NCBI RefSeq assembly: GCF_022458865.1
Contig: NZ_JAJNMU010000024.1
Location: 62,001-126,000, forward strand
Length of the DNA: 64,000 bases
Direction: 5' to 3'
Source: Paenibacillus periandrae
GTDB lineage: Bacteria; Bacillota; Bacilli; Paenibacillales; NBRC-103111
The notes under the pieces were generated by a model. That model had not been told where the DNA came from, did not search any database, and worked only from the letters and a program-made list of their open reading frames with translations. The stretch's first letter is position 1. Each line of letters begins with the position of its first letter. A program made the position numbers and the translations under genes. Below, piece by piece: positions 17,321 to 25,674 of this stretch.

Positions 17321-18802
17321 TCAGGTACCACAATAGGTTCGGTAAGGTCGGGTTGATGGCGCAGGCAGTGTGGTGTAATCCGTCTGTTCTGGGGAGTACG
17401 CGAATGGGCTTGAAAGCACATCCAACAGTCGTTCCATCACACTGTAGTCTTCTTGTTGCTCGGCAGCTTCCAGTGCTTCTTCGACCCGATGGTTGCGCGG
17501 AATTATCGCGGGATTGCTGTTTCTCATTAGCTGATGCGAGGAAGCTTGTGGTTCCTGCTGCCTGCTGAGTCTCGCCAGCCACAGCTCGTGCCACTGAGCA
17601 AATTCTTCTGTGCCAAACAAGACCGAGTCATCCAGTTGATCCATGGTTAAAGCACGGAACGTATTCGTGTAATCGGCACGATATTTCTGCATCATAACCA
17701 GCAGGTCTTCAATCAGTGATTCATCCTCTGACTCTTCGTTAAACATTCCGAGCTTGGCCCTCATTCCCTTCAGCCAATTCCGATGATACAGCTCGCCAAA
17801 ATCCGAAATCGCACCTTCAGCCAATTTGACAGCCTGCTCCTCGTTAACGTGCAGCAGCGGCAATAGAGCTTCAGCCAATCTCGCAAGATTCCACGCAGCA
17901 ATATGAGGCTGATTACCATAGGCATAACGGCCGTTACTGTCAATCGAACTGAATACAGTCGCTGGATCATAGGTATCCATAAAGGCGCAAGGACCATAAT
18001 CAATGGTTTCTCCGCTAATCGCCATATTGTCGGTGTTCATCACCCCATGAATAAAGCCCATAAGCTGCCAGTTGGCAATCAGCACAGCCTGACGCTTGAT
18101 CACTGCTTGAAGCAGGCTCAAATAGAGATTATCAGCAGTTCCAATTTCTGGAAAATGTCTTTGTAATGCGTAATCAGCCAAAGCCCGCAGCTCCTCGACA
18201 GTCCCCCATCTTGCAACATATTGAAAAGTGCCGACACGCAGATGACTGGCAGCCACTCGGGTCAGAATTGCGCCAGGCAGCCCGATTTCGCGGTTTATGA
18301 TTTCACCTGTTGTCACAACTGCAAGACTGCGTGTGGTAGCAATACCTAGCGCATGCATAGCTTCACTGATGATATATTCACGCAGCATCGGTCCAAGCGC
18401 CGCTCTACCATCGCCTCCGCGTGAGTATGGTGTTCGGCCTGATCCCTTGAGCTGAATATCCAGCCGCTCACCTGATGGTGTAATCTGTTCGCCAAGCAGC
18501 ACAGCTCGGCCGTCACCTAACATGTTAAAATACCCGAATTGATGCCCGGCATACGCTTGAGCAAGCGGCAAAGCTCCATCTGGAATCTGGTTGCCAGCAA
18601 GCATCTCTACACCTTCATGACTTTTCAGAGCTTCGGCGTTCAACCCCATTGATGTGGCCAGTCGTTCATTTAGAATGATCAGCTTTGGTGAGCGTACAGG
18701 TGTCGGGTTGATTCTGGCATGCAATGAATTCGGCAGACTGGCGTAGCTGTTGTCGAATTTCCATCCTGTTTCTTTTTCTGGTATTGCTTTATGTTCTGTC
18801 AT
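17321..18802 (-). CDS. selO: SelO-family protein adenylyltransferase (YdiU/UPF0061)
   Basis: Pseudokinase-fold enzyme that transfers AMP to Ser/Thr/Tyr of target proteins, linked to redox stress. The 493-residue product shows the family's sequence: YAGHQFGYFN, QLKGSGRTPYSRGGDGRA (nucleotide and metal site), LREYIISEAMHALGI, GFIHGVMNTDNM with IDYGPCAFMD as the catalytic Asp/Asn region, and a C terminus ending PYRTYCGT. Unlike eukaryotic SelO there is no selenocysteine. The start ATG has AAGGAG. It is flanked by hairpins and appears monocistronic. Confidence 0.95.
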   Translation of the reverse strand: MTEHKAIPEKETGWKFDNSYASLPNSLHARINPTPVRSPKLIILNERLATSMGLNAEALKSHEGVEMLAGNQIPDGALPLAQAYAGHQFGYFNMLGDGRAVLLGEQITPSGERLDIQLKGSGRTPYSRGGDGRAALGPMLREYIISEAMHALGIATTRSLAVVTTGEIINREIGLPGAILTRVAASHLRVGTFQYVARWGTVEELRALADYALQRHFPEIGTADNLYLSLLQAVIKRQAVLIANWQLMGFIHGVMNTDNMAISGETIDYGPCAFMDTYDPATVFSSIDSNGRYAYGNQPHIAAWNLARLAEALLPLLHVNEEQAVKLAEGAISDFGELYHRNWLKGMRAKLGMFNEESEDESLIEDLLVMMQKYRADYTNTFRALTMDQLDDSVLFGTEEFAQWHELWLARLSRQQEPQASSHQLMRNSNPAIIPRNHRVEEALEAAEQQEDYSVMERLLDVLSSPFAYSPEQTDYTTLPAPSTRPYRTYCGT

Positions 18803-18910
18803 TGTATCTCCTTATAATTCCATATTTTTTTTAGAATTTCAGTTTTTCCGTTAAATCTAACTCATTTAATCTCCCCATATTGTAGCATTTTATGAAATAC
18901 ACGCAAAATA

Positions 18911-18939
18911 GAAAAAGGCCCACCTGTACGGTGAGAGCC
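18911..18939 (-). terminator. Terminator after the small HTH gene
   Basis: On the minus strand GGCTCTCACC and GGTGGGCC form an imperfect stem followed by TTTTTC. It lies 30 bases after the stop of the small XRE gene. Confidence 0.6.
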
Positions 18940-18970
18940 ACTTGCCTCCGATATTTTATAATAAGTTTCA

Positions 18971-19186
18971 TCAGTCTATAGGCTTTAGGTCATATAAATC
19001 CTGTACATTGCACCCGACTGAGTTGGCTATTGAAATTGCTGTTTTTAAAGGCATCACTCTTTTGTTATCCATATAATCTAAAATGCGTTCCGGTTTGTAA
19101 CGAAGCTGACGTGAGAGTTCCTCTAATGTCATATCTGATTCGTTCAAGCGCTCCTGAAGCAAACAACGACCCAACTCAAACTTCAT
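18971..19186 (-). CDS. Small XRE/Cro-CI family DNA-binding protein
   Basis: A 71-residue protein that is essentially one helix-turn-helix domain: MTLEELSRQLRYKPERILDYM, then MPLKTAISIANSVGCNVQDLYDL. Two adjacent ATG codons follow AGGAGG; the second (19186) has the better spacing of six bases. The last part is typical of single-domain XRE regulators (VGCNVQDLYD). It stands alone between selO and the amidohydrolase gene with its own terminator. Its targets are unknown. Confidence 0.82.
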   Translation of the reverse strand: MKFELGRCLLQERLNESDMTLEELSRQLRYKPERILDYMDNKRVMPLKTAISIANSVGCNVQDLYDLKPID

Positions 19187-19311
19187 CATACACCTCCTGA
19201 AAGGTACAATGTGTATATCAGATATGTTTGCCCATACAGCTTATTTCAATTCGAACCATTCATCTTAACACTCGCTCGTCCATATCCACTTCTACTGTTT
19301 GACTTTCGTTC

Positions 19312-20433
19312 TTATTTTTTACCAAATAGAATTTCCCCTGCCTCCAGCTTTGTTAACTTGTCCAAATTGAGTGATTGAAATTTTCCATTATCCAGCTTAT
19401 GGATAGCTTCAATTTGTGTCTTTGTGGCTGGTTGATCGTGAATTAGGGCATACAAATTATCATAGGCAATCATTGTGGCAATCTTTTTATCGTCAAGCTC
19501 GTCAATGAGACGGTACATACCTTCGATCGCTTGTTCCTCACTTTTCAAACCGAAACCCGAGTCTGTACTCAGCACAAACCGGTCAGGGAACTCTTTCATA
19601 ACGGGTATAAAATCTTTGAGCTTATTGGAGCTTTCCGGGTTAAATGCTGTAAAACCTGCAAAAAAATCAGCGTACACATTAGGATATGTCTTCAAAAGCT
19701 CACGGATATTGCCCGGTGAATTAAAGGCATTTGCATGCGCGAAAATAAAAGTCGTGTTCGGATAGGACGTTAATGCATCTTTGAATTGCTCTATTACAAA
19801 TCCGTTAGGAGGATCGATATGAAGCAAGACGGGAGCTTTGTACTCGGCGCACAGTTCATAAATTTGTGGCAAGAAGCCATCCATTGGGTGTTTTGTTTTC
19901 CAGGCAACCCTGGACAAAACCGGTGAATTGGTGGACGCGGCTGCTATTTCACCAATTCCGAAATAACCTTTTTCCAGCATTGTGCGAGTGGCATCCACCC
20001 CAGAAGATTCAAGCAAGTTGATTCCGGAGAAAAAGGGTATAATGACATCCGGGCGATCACGATAGGCCTCCCATGCAATTTCGTCGGTTTTTACTGCCGA
20101 GGGCTCGGAGACGTCACCGAATAAAACGATTCGATCCACAGCGTTCTTCTCCCAAATATTTTTCATCCCGATATATTTATAACCGCTGGCATCATGATTA
20201 TGAGCATCGATCAAAGGGATGCCCCCATATGCTTTAACCAACTCTAGTAAGCTTTTATTAGCTGCTAGTGGAGCCGTATTTTCGGTTGTGACAGGCTTGG
20301 GTTCTGTTATAGGAATTATTTCCTGCGTTGCTGTAGTATCACTCAAAAAAAGCACCTTACCTAAAAGCGCAGCACCGATACATGCAAAAAATAGGATGAG
20401 TAACAAATAAGAGATCTTTTTTTTCGACCGCAC
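19312..20433 (-). CDS. Membrane-anchored amidohydrolase-family (TIM-barrel metal-dependent hydrolase) protein
   Basis: A 373-residue protein with an uncleaved or cleavable N-terminal membrane segment (residues 7-28) and a Thr/Pro-rich linker, then an amidohydrolase-2 domain. Metal-binding elements are visible: LIDAHNHDASG (first strand), LLHIDPP, FIFAHANAF and STDSGFGL. The start is GTG with GGAGG. Most relatives are cytoplasmic, so export is notable; the product is expected outside the membrane. Substrate is unknown. Confidence 0.82.
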   Translation of the reverse strand: MRSKKKISYLLLILFFACIGAALLGKVLFLSDTTATQEIIPITEPKPVTTENTAPLAANKSLLELVKAYGGIPLIDAHNHDASGYKYIGMKNIWEKNAVDRIVLFGDVSEPSAVKTDEIAWEAYRDRPDVIIPFFSGINLLESSGVDATRTMLEKGYFGIGEIAAASTNSPVLSRVAWKTKHPMDGFLPQIYELCAEYKAPVLLHIDPPNGFVIEQFKDALTSYPNTTFIFAHANAFNSPGNIRELLKTYPNVYADFFAGFTAFNPESSNKLKDFIPVMKEFPDRFVLSTDSGFGLKSEEQAIEGMYRLIDELDDKKIATMIAYDNLYALIHDQPATKTQIEAIHKLDNGKFQSLNLDKLTKLEAGEILFGKK

Positions 20434-20548
20434 TCTATTCCTCCATTCTTTGGTAATATGAAAATTACATTTATTACCTTTACTTTAAAATTAATAAATA
20501 CTTTTGTAAAGAAGTATTGTTGGTCACAAACTATGTATTCACTACAGC

Positions 20549-20593
20549 ACAAAAAAAGCTATTCTTTTTGTACATAAAAGATAGCTTTTTTCG
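20549..20593 (-). terminator. Terminator after the phospholipase D-like gene
   Basis: AAAAAGCTAT (20553-20562) pairs with ATAGCTTTTT (20581-20590). On the minus strand it follows the PLD-like stop and ends in a T-run. Confidence 0.75.
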
Positions 20594-20642
20594 TTTGAGA
20601 TATTCAGTTTATTAAAATGATTAGTCCAAGCAATATGTACTG

Positions 20643-22037
20643 TTATTCGCCGTAAGTCGTCGGATTCAGACGAAATGCAAGACCCTCCCAGTTGAAGTCA
20701 CCGCACTCTCCTCTGAGTCGGTTTTCTTGAGCAGCTTTTCGATAGAGCTGAAGCGCATCTCTGTCGTCCAACAAGGAGGTGTCCTGGCCAAGGTGTTCAG
20801 ACAGAAGTTGATGGCGTAACGCACGCACCACTTTCGGATCCCATATGACAGCGTTCATCTCCGTATGACCGAAGATCGAATTCGAGTGAAGATTGCAGGA
20901 CCCGATTGTCGCCCATGTGTCATCGACCAGCATGATTTTGGCATGTACATAGATATTGCTGCGCCCACCCTGACCATTAGGTCCAGCGATTCCAACAAGC
21001 GTGAAATTATTGTATTCATCAAGCGCTTCTATGTGAGCAAGGAAATCTTTGCGATCGGGATTCCGGCGGGCTGTGCGCACATGTTCCTCAGGTTCAGCTG
21101 GAACGAGGATAACAACATCTACACCACGCTTTAGAGCCTTTTCAAGACAGGCCGCTATCTCTGGAATCGGGAGTGCCTGATTCTCGATATAGATAGAATT
21201 GCGCGCCGCGTTGATCGCCTGAATATACTGATCGGAGATAGTTCGCTCCCCTGCGACGATATCGTAAGGTAGCCCTCCGGGAGTCGGGTGATTATCGTTG
21301 TAACGGCCCGTATAGACATTACGTTGGATCTGAACAAGGCTGTCACCTCGTGGATCTGTAACGTGTATCGGAAAAGGCAATTCATCATCGCCGTTGTGAC
21401 CCCACACACCGTCTTCCAGCATTCTTTCGCTGGCCTCATTCCATCTCTGCACGAAATTATGGTGCACGTCGGTTGCAGACGGTCCCATCACTTCGACATA
21501 GACATCGTGACGTTGGCCTTCTCCCACGTGGCCGGGCTCGAAGGCTTTGAAGGTAGGATTAATTCCACCAACAAATGCCGTTTCGGACGGTTCGCCTGCA
21601 TCTATCAGCCAAATTTTTTGGTGCTGGCAATAGGCGGCGTGAGCACGGTCCCAGCGGGCGCGGAAGCGTGAATGACGCGCGGCAAGCATTTCACGGTCAG
21701 CAGGCGATCCCGCAAAGGCTTGACCATACCCGCTGCTCTCCGGATTAGGACGCCAGAAAATGATCCGTACATCCAACCCACGTGCAACCGCGTGGTCCAG
21801 CACATCGAACAGAGTGCCGCGTCCATCAGGCATCTGATAATCCGGTGCTGCGAAGGTGATCGATAGCCAGACACTGTGCTGAGCGAATTCAATTGCCTCG
21901 CAGATCCGACGGAAGGTAGGGGCGCTATCTATGAGAGGACGAACCACATTACCGTGCCTCGTCGGATAGGTGGCAGAAGCGATATAGGGTATTTGCGGCT
22001 CAGAATCAGCTGTAATTGAGACTTTGGATTGAATCAT
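20643..22037 (-). CDS. Phospholipase D-like phosphodiesterase with two HKD motifs
   Basis: A 464-residue PLD-superfamily protein with both catalytic halves: HQKIWLID in the first (about residue 150) and HAKIMLVD followed by TIGSCNLHSNS in the second (about 370). The spacing and GG/GS after each HKD are intact, so it should be an active phosphodiesterase or transphosphatidylase. There is no signal peptide or membrane segment, unlike cardiolipin synthases, which normally have two N-terminal TM helices. The ribosome site GGAGG is 13 bases before the ATG. Substrate unknown; cytosolic phospholipid or nucleic acid are both possible. Confidence 0.88.
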   Translation of the reverse strand: MIQSKVSITADSEPQIPYIASATYPTRHGNVVRPLIDSAPTFRRICEAIEFAQHSVWLSITFAAPDYQMPDGRGTLFDVLDHAVARGLDVRIIFWRPNPESSGYGQAFAGSPADREMLAARHSRFRARWDRAHAAYCQHQKIWLIDAGEPSETAFVGGINPTFKAFEPGHVGEGQRHDVYVEVMGPSATDVHHNFVQRWNEASERMLEDGVWGHNGDDELPFPIHVTDPRGDSLVQIQRNVYTGRYNDNHPTPGGLPYDIVAGERTISDQYIQAINAARNSIYIENQALPIPEIAACLEKALKRGVDVVILVPAEPEEHVRTARRNPDRKDFLAHIEALDEYNNFTLVGIAGPNGQGGRSNIYVHAKIMLVDDTWATIGSCNLHSNSIFGHTEMNAVIWDPKVVRALRHQLLSEHLGQDTSLLDDRDALQLYRKAAQENRLRGECGDFNWEGLAFRLNPTTYGE

Positions 22038-22182
22038 ATATCACGAGATTCCTCCTTTTAGGCTTATCAATGGGATATCCTAATTATACCTTTATACAAA
22101 CAGTACATCTCCAGCTTCTTCAAATCTTTATATTTCTAACTTCATACAGCTAATTTTCCGTATCATGCACTATCAACTTCGG

Positions 22183-22830
22183 TCAGCTTTTTGGATTTCC
22201 CCAAGTTTCACTAAATATCAGATCCTTCAGACCCCTGCGTTTTTCCCAATTGGCAGTCTCCAGAATTGGTTTCTCCGGATAATGGGCTGTGTGCCCAACC
22301 GACAACAAGGCTACGGGTTCAATATGAGGAGGTATTCCCAATATATCTCGAACATCATTCTTTTTATAGAAACTTACCCAGCCCATTGCCAAACCTTCTG
22401 CATAAGCTGCTAACCACATGTTTTGAATCGCGCAAGCAACGGACATCATATCTGTCTCAGGTATCGAATTTCTTCCCAGAACATGAGAGCCGCCTCGAGT
22501 TGGGTCACAAGTCACGCAAATCGTATAAGGGGCCTGCTTGATCCCCTCGATCTTTAGACTTAGAAACTCGTCTTGCCGTGTCTCTTCATAATGGATTGCT
22601 AACGCCCTTCTCTCTTTATCCGCTGCCCAAGCCAAACGCTCTTTAACCTGCTCCTTAGTAACTAGAATGAAATTCCAGGGCTGCATAAACCCAACAGAAG
22701 GTCCATGATGTGCTGCATTGAGCAATTTCATTATCGTTTCTTCCGGAACAGGATCCGGTAAAAAGGTTCGGACATCCCTTCTCATATAAATGCACTTGTA
22801 CAACGCTTCCTTTTCTTGATCAGTAAACAT
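22183..22830 (-). CDS. bluB: BluB, 5,6-dimethylbenzimidazole synthase
   Basis: Flavin-destroying nitroreductase-fold enzyme that makes the lower ligand of vitamin B12 from FMNH2 and oxygen. The 215-residue product has the family sequences RRDVRTFLPDPVPEE, HHGPSVGFMQPWNFI and AIQNMWLAAYAEGLAMGWVS, which distinguish BluB from ordinary nitroreductases. The start has GGAGG. No cobalamin genes are in the window, so it may supply ligand to a pathway encoded elsewhere or to salvage. Confidence 0.88.
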   Translation of the reverse strand: MFTDQEKEALYKCIYMRRDVRTFLPDPVPEETIMKLLNAAHHGPSVGFMQPWNFILVTKEQVKERLAWAADKERRALAIHYEETRQDEFLSLKIEGIKQAPYTICVTCDPTRGGSHVLGRNSIPETDMMSVACAIQNMWLAAYAEGLAMGWVSFYKKNDVRDILGIPPHIEPVALLSVGHTAHYPEKPILETANWEKRRGLKDLIFSETWGNPKS

Positions 22831-22999
22831 CCAACTACCTCCGTTCTTTTCTTAAGCTACATGGAAGTAAAATAACAGCATTAATATCAAAAGTAAAGAA
22901 ACCCTGCATCCCCTTATTCCTTATTCTAAAAATAGTGGTTCGTCTAGTACAACCTTTGTACAGCTGCATAACATATATTAAAAAGGAGCTGAGTCGGAT

Positions 23000-23197
23000 A
23001 TGGAACATTTTGATTATACAAAAATCACTGCAAATTGCTTGGAATTGGCCCTTAAAGACCTAACGGAAGCCTTATATTTATATGAACAGGAACAATACCT
23101 ACTGTCCGAAAAAAGAATATTCGAGGCCATCTATAACGCTTCATCCGTATTGCATTTGATTGCACTTGAGAGAAATGAAATGGCTTCGAATGATTAA
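23000..23197 (+). CDS. Small acidic helical protein, unknown
   Basis: A 65-residue product beginning at ATG with AGGAG upstream (about 12 bases). The sequence is strongly helical and amphipathic (ITANCLELALKDLTEALYLYEQEQ) with one Cys and no membrane segment. I do not recognise it. The moderate spacing and short length leave some doubt, but the composition is protein-like. Confidence 0.5.
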   Translation: MEHFDYTKITANCLELALKDLTEALYLYEQEQYLLSEKRIFEAIYNASSVLHLIALERNEMASND

Positions 23198-23740
23198 TCT
23201 TCAACAATTCATGGCATCTTATTGATGGTGAAGCATGCCTTGCAACTTCTCTGGAGGCTACTGCTTCATTTATCGCGTCAAGAAACTGCGATTGCTGATC
23301 CCTACATACATTACTGTGAAAACCAGCAATCTTTTAGTAGATGCGGTTCGTAATAATAACATACCGATGTTCCGTAAATTTGAAACCATTCCCTGTATAT
23401 TTAGATTATTTTCATTCACAATTCCTTATGTAATCCGGTTGCATTAATCACATTATAATGTCGGTTCATTCGTTCCTTATTCAGAATTAACCAACATAAA
23501 TGTGATTTTTCTGTTATTTTCTTATTGATTTACACAAACAAAAGGAAGTAGGCCTACCTTGCTAGAGTTCCTCTACCATTCTTTTACATCAAACGACAAT
23601 TTCCCGAATATATAGGCACTTTATGCTATATACATAATATTCCATATATGATAATTTTAAGTTGTAATATTAACTTTACTTTTTTGTGCCGATTGAAGAG
23701 CTGGCCAGCTTTCAATAAATAATTTATTTGGAGGTACTAT
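23198..23740. other. Gene-free AT-rich interval
   Basis: About 540 bases with frequent stops in all frames. A 70-codon frame around 23235-23447 has no ribosome site and no family likeness. The 3' part is very AT-rich and must hold the promoter of the secreted protein at 23741, but no convincing -35/-10 pair is singled out. Confidence 0.5.
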
Positions 23741-24133
23741 ATGAAAAAGTTATTCTCTATCATTCTACTTATGTTCGTGATGCTAACTTCAGCCACAAGT
23801 GCATTTGCAGCTCCTCCAGATGTGTTTATTACAACTCCGTCATCTACTAGCGAATTAAACCCATCTGTTTATTCTGTTCAACCGCCTATAGTTTGGGATC
23901 AATATGATGCTGATTCGCTGTATTTTAAAGAGTATTGGATCATTATTTACGACCCAAGTTATAATGTGATTTATGACTCAGGAATTGTCGGTCAATATCA
24001 ATCGGCCACACATAAATCCGTTAATGTTCCCACTTTACCAACAAATCGGACACTTCTAGTCACTGTTAATGTTTCTGATTCCAATGATGAGTGGAGCAAT
24101 ACACAAGCTAAATGGATGAGAATTAGTCCATAA
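23741..24133 (+). CDS. Small secreted protein, unknown
   Basis: A 130-residue product with GGAGG before the ATG. A classic Sec signal peptide (MKKLFSIILLMFVMLTSATS) is likely cut after AFA at about residue 23. The mature part of about 107 residues has no cysteine and is rich in beta-type, Ser/Thr/Tyr-containing sequence (SVYSVQPPIVWDQYDADS; RTLLVTVNVSDSNDEWS), suggesting a small extracellular beta-sandwich. A good terminator follows. No family recognised. Confidence 0.75.
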   Translation: MKKLFSIILLMFVMLTSATSAFAAPPDVFITTPSSTSELNPSVYSVQPPIVWDQYDADSLYFKEYWIIIYDPSYNVIYDSGIVGQYQSATHKSVNVPTLPTNRTLLVTVNVSDSNDEWSNTQAKWMRISP

Positions 24134-24140
24134 TATAATT

Positions 24141-24175
24141 CTAAGAGGGTTGCGTAACTGCAATCCTCTTTTTAC
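24141..24175 (+). terminator. Terminator after the small secreted protein
   Basis: AAGAGG (24143-24148) pairs with CCTCTT (24165-24170), with inner TTGC/GCAA pairing, followed by TTTT. Confidence 0.8.
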
Positions 24176-24861
24176 TTTGCCGTTTTCCATCGCTGTCCCT
24201 TCCTCCCTGTGTTAACGAATAAGCAGGCCCCCGGATATGCCTAAAATTCAGAAGCTATTTACATTTTCCAGTTAATTGTCTTGCAGCTCCCTTAAAGCAG
24301 CTTCCCCCAGCGCTCGTAGGACAAAAGACCACTCTTTGTCCTAAATCATCCAAATTGTTCTAGTCCTTGTAGTCTGCTTCAGCATAACAGCGATTCTGAT
24401 TTCTTATAGCGAGTTCCCTATCTCCAACTTAATTTTTATTCATTTTGTCATTTCTTCCTTCTTAATATTTTGACCCCGCTTTCGCCTTCAGTTCGACTGA
24501 TACTGAACAAGAAACCCTTTTAACCCGGATCCGCACGCGGAATTATTTCTCCACACCTTAACGGAAATGCTCTACCCTTCAGGATTTGATTTGCAACAAA
24601 ATGCATTACTTATCACCGCCTTAGACTGCTTACTAGATAACGATCTTGGTTTTAAAGTAGTCTTCAAGAAAAATACTTCAAGTAGCAGCGATATTTGTTG
24701 TTACAACGCAATCACTAATTTGTTACTTCACTGGCCTCGCACATAAAAATGTGAGTTTATTTTAAATTTTCCTCCAAATATTACAAGCGGTACTATGCAA
24801 ATATAGTACTATCAAAAAATAACAGTACTTGGTAAGTTATGTTTAGAAAGGTAGTGATTTT
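24176..24861. other. Gene-free interval with one hairpin
   Basis: About 690 bases without a plausible coding frame on either strand. The only structure I noticed is AGGACAAA ... TTTGTCCT near 24318-24342, a perfect 8-base stem with a 9-base loop and no T-run. The last 100 bases are AT-rich and probably hold the promoter for the small membrane proteins that follow. Confidence 0.5.
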
Positions 24862-24999
24862 ATGTTTTTCCCTGATTATTTTTGGATTAAAATTATTGCT
24901 ATAGTCTTCTTTTCAGTATTAGGAATTATTGTAGTGGCAGGTTGGTTTGGTTATTTAATAATGGACACGGTTAGAATGGCAAGAAGGAGAAAAAAATGA
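24862..24999 (+). CDS. 45-residue single-TM protein, unknown
   Basis: A short frame below the usual size cut-off: MFFPDYFWIKIIAIVFFSVL, a hydrophobic segment to about residue 33, then MDTVRMARRRKK. One membrane helix with a positively charged cytoplasmic tail. AGAAAGGTAGTG upstream is a possible ribosome site. It ends 22 bases before the next small membrane protein, so the two may be co-expressed. Function unknown. Confidence 0.5.
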   Translation: MFFPDYFWIKIIAIVFFSVLGIIVVAGWFGYLIMDTVRMARRRKK

Positions 25000-25021
25000 A
25001 TCCCATTGAGGTAAATTACGC

Positions 25022-25234
25022 ATGTCCCTAATCATTCTGGTTTCGATAATAGTATTCATTCTGCTCTTCATCCTATTTTTTGCATTAAGGGATAGAGTTA
25101 AAGATCGCCGAAACGAAAAGATAAACATGTATTTCTATAAAAGGCTTGGGTGCAGCCTGCTTATTTTGCTCGTTTTAGTTGTGATTGTTTCATACTTGGT
25201 AGTTATAATTGGTACTGGAATATTAAGCCCATAA
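25022..25234 (+). CDS. 70-residue two-TM protein, unknown
   Basis: ATG preceded by TTGAGGT. Hydrophobic segments at about residues 2-22 (SLIILVSIIVFILLFILFFA) and 44-68 flank a charged loop (RDRVKDRRNEK). It forms a pair with the preceding single-TM protein. Paired tiny membrane proteins occur as bacteriocin-immunity or stress peptides, but nothing in the sequence decides this. Confidence 0.55.
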   Translation: MSLIILVSIIVFILLFILFFALRDRVKDRRNEKINMYFYKRLGCSLLILLVLVVIVSYLVVIIGTGILSP

Positions 25235-25674
25235 AATGCGGCCCTAATCTGCGAGATAGTATTTTTGTTAGGAGTATATACCCAAATTATTTACAACCTT
25301 TATACCTACGCCCATCCATGCTGATCTATCTGGTCCAGATCTGAAAAATATTCACGCTATTTTTTACAATTCATTTAACAGGCTTGGTGATTAGAATCGC
25401 ATTACAAATGGCTCAAACTAACTAATTCTTTGAAAAAACAAAGGATATTTTCAAACACAAATAAAGAATGTACGTTCCCATTCATGGAAAGCACTGAATT
25501 CCTCATACAGCTTTTGTGTGATATTAAAAAAATTACCAAACTCGAAAACAATGAAAACTCTGATATTAAAGGGTATAATGACTATTATATATTTTTTACT
25601 AAGACTAACTTATAATTATACTAACTAACTAATTAGTTATGCTTGAATGGACAACAAATTTGGAGGTATCCCTA
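25235..25674. other. Gene-free leader region of the S-layer-type gene
   Basis: About 440 AT-rich bases. A 61-codon frame at 25430 begins at TTG without a ribosome site and is not accepted. Related short repeats occur: ACTAACTAATTCTT near 25420 and ACTAACTAACTAATTAG near 25619, the latter about 50 bases before the start of the SLH protein. The promoter of that gene is presumably here. Confidence 0.5.

Noticed and set aside
22183..22830. Generic nitroreductase
   Set aside because: RRDVRTFLPDPVP and SVGFMQPWNFI are BluB hallmarks, so a more specific call is justified.
23235..23447. 70-codon frame, with a faint acetyltransferase-like stretch (DAVRNNNIPMFRKFE)
   Set aside because: No ribosome site, no second motif, and the neighbouring frames do not extend the likeness. 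It is not enough to call even a pseudogene.
24318..24342. Perfect 8-base hairpin as a terminator or small RNA
   Set aside because: No T-run after the stem and no gene close enough on either strand; left only as a note.
25430..25615. 61-codon frame before the SLH gene
   Set aside because: TTG start without a ribosome site, and Asn/Lys/Ile-rich composition expected from AT-rich non-coding sequence.
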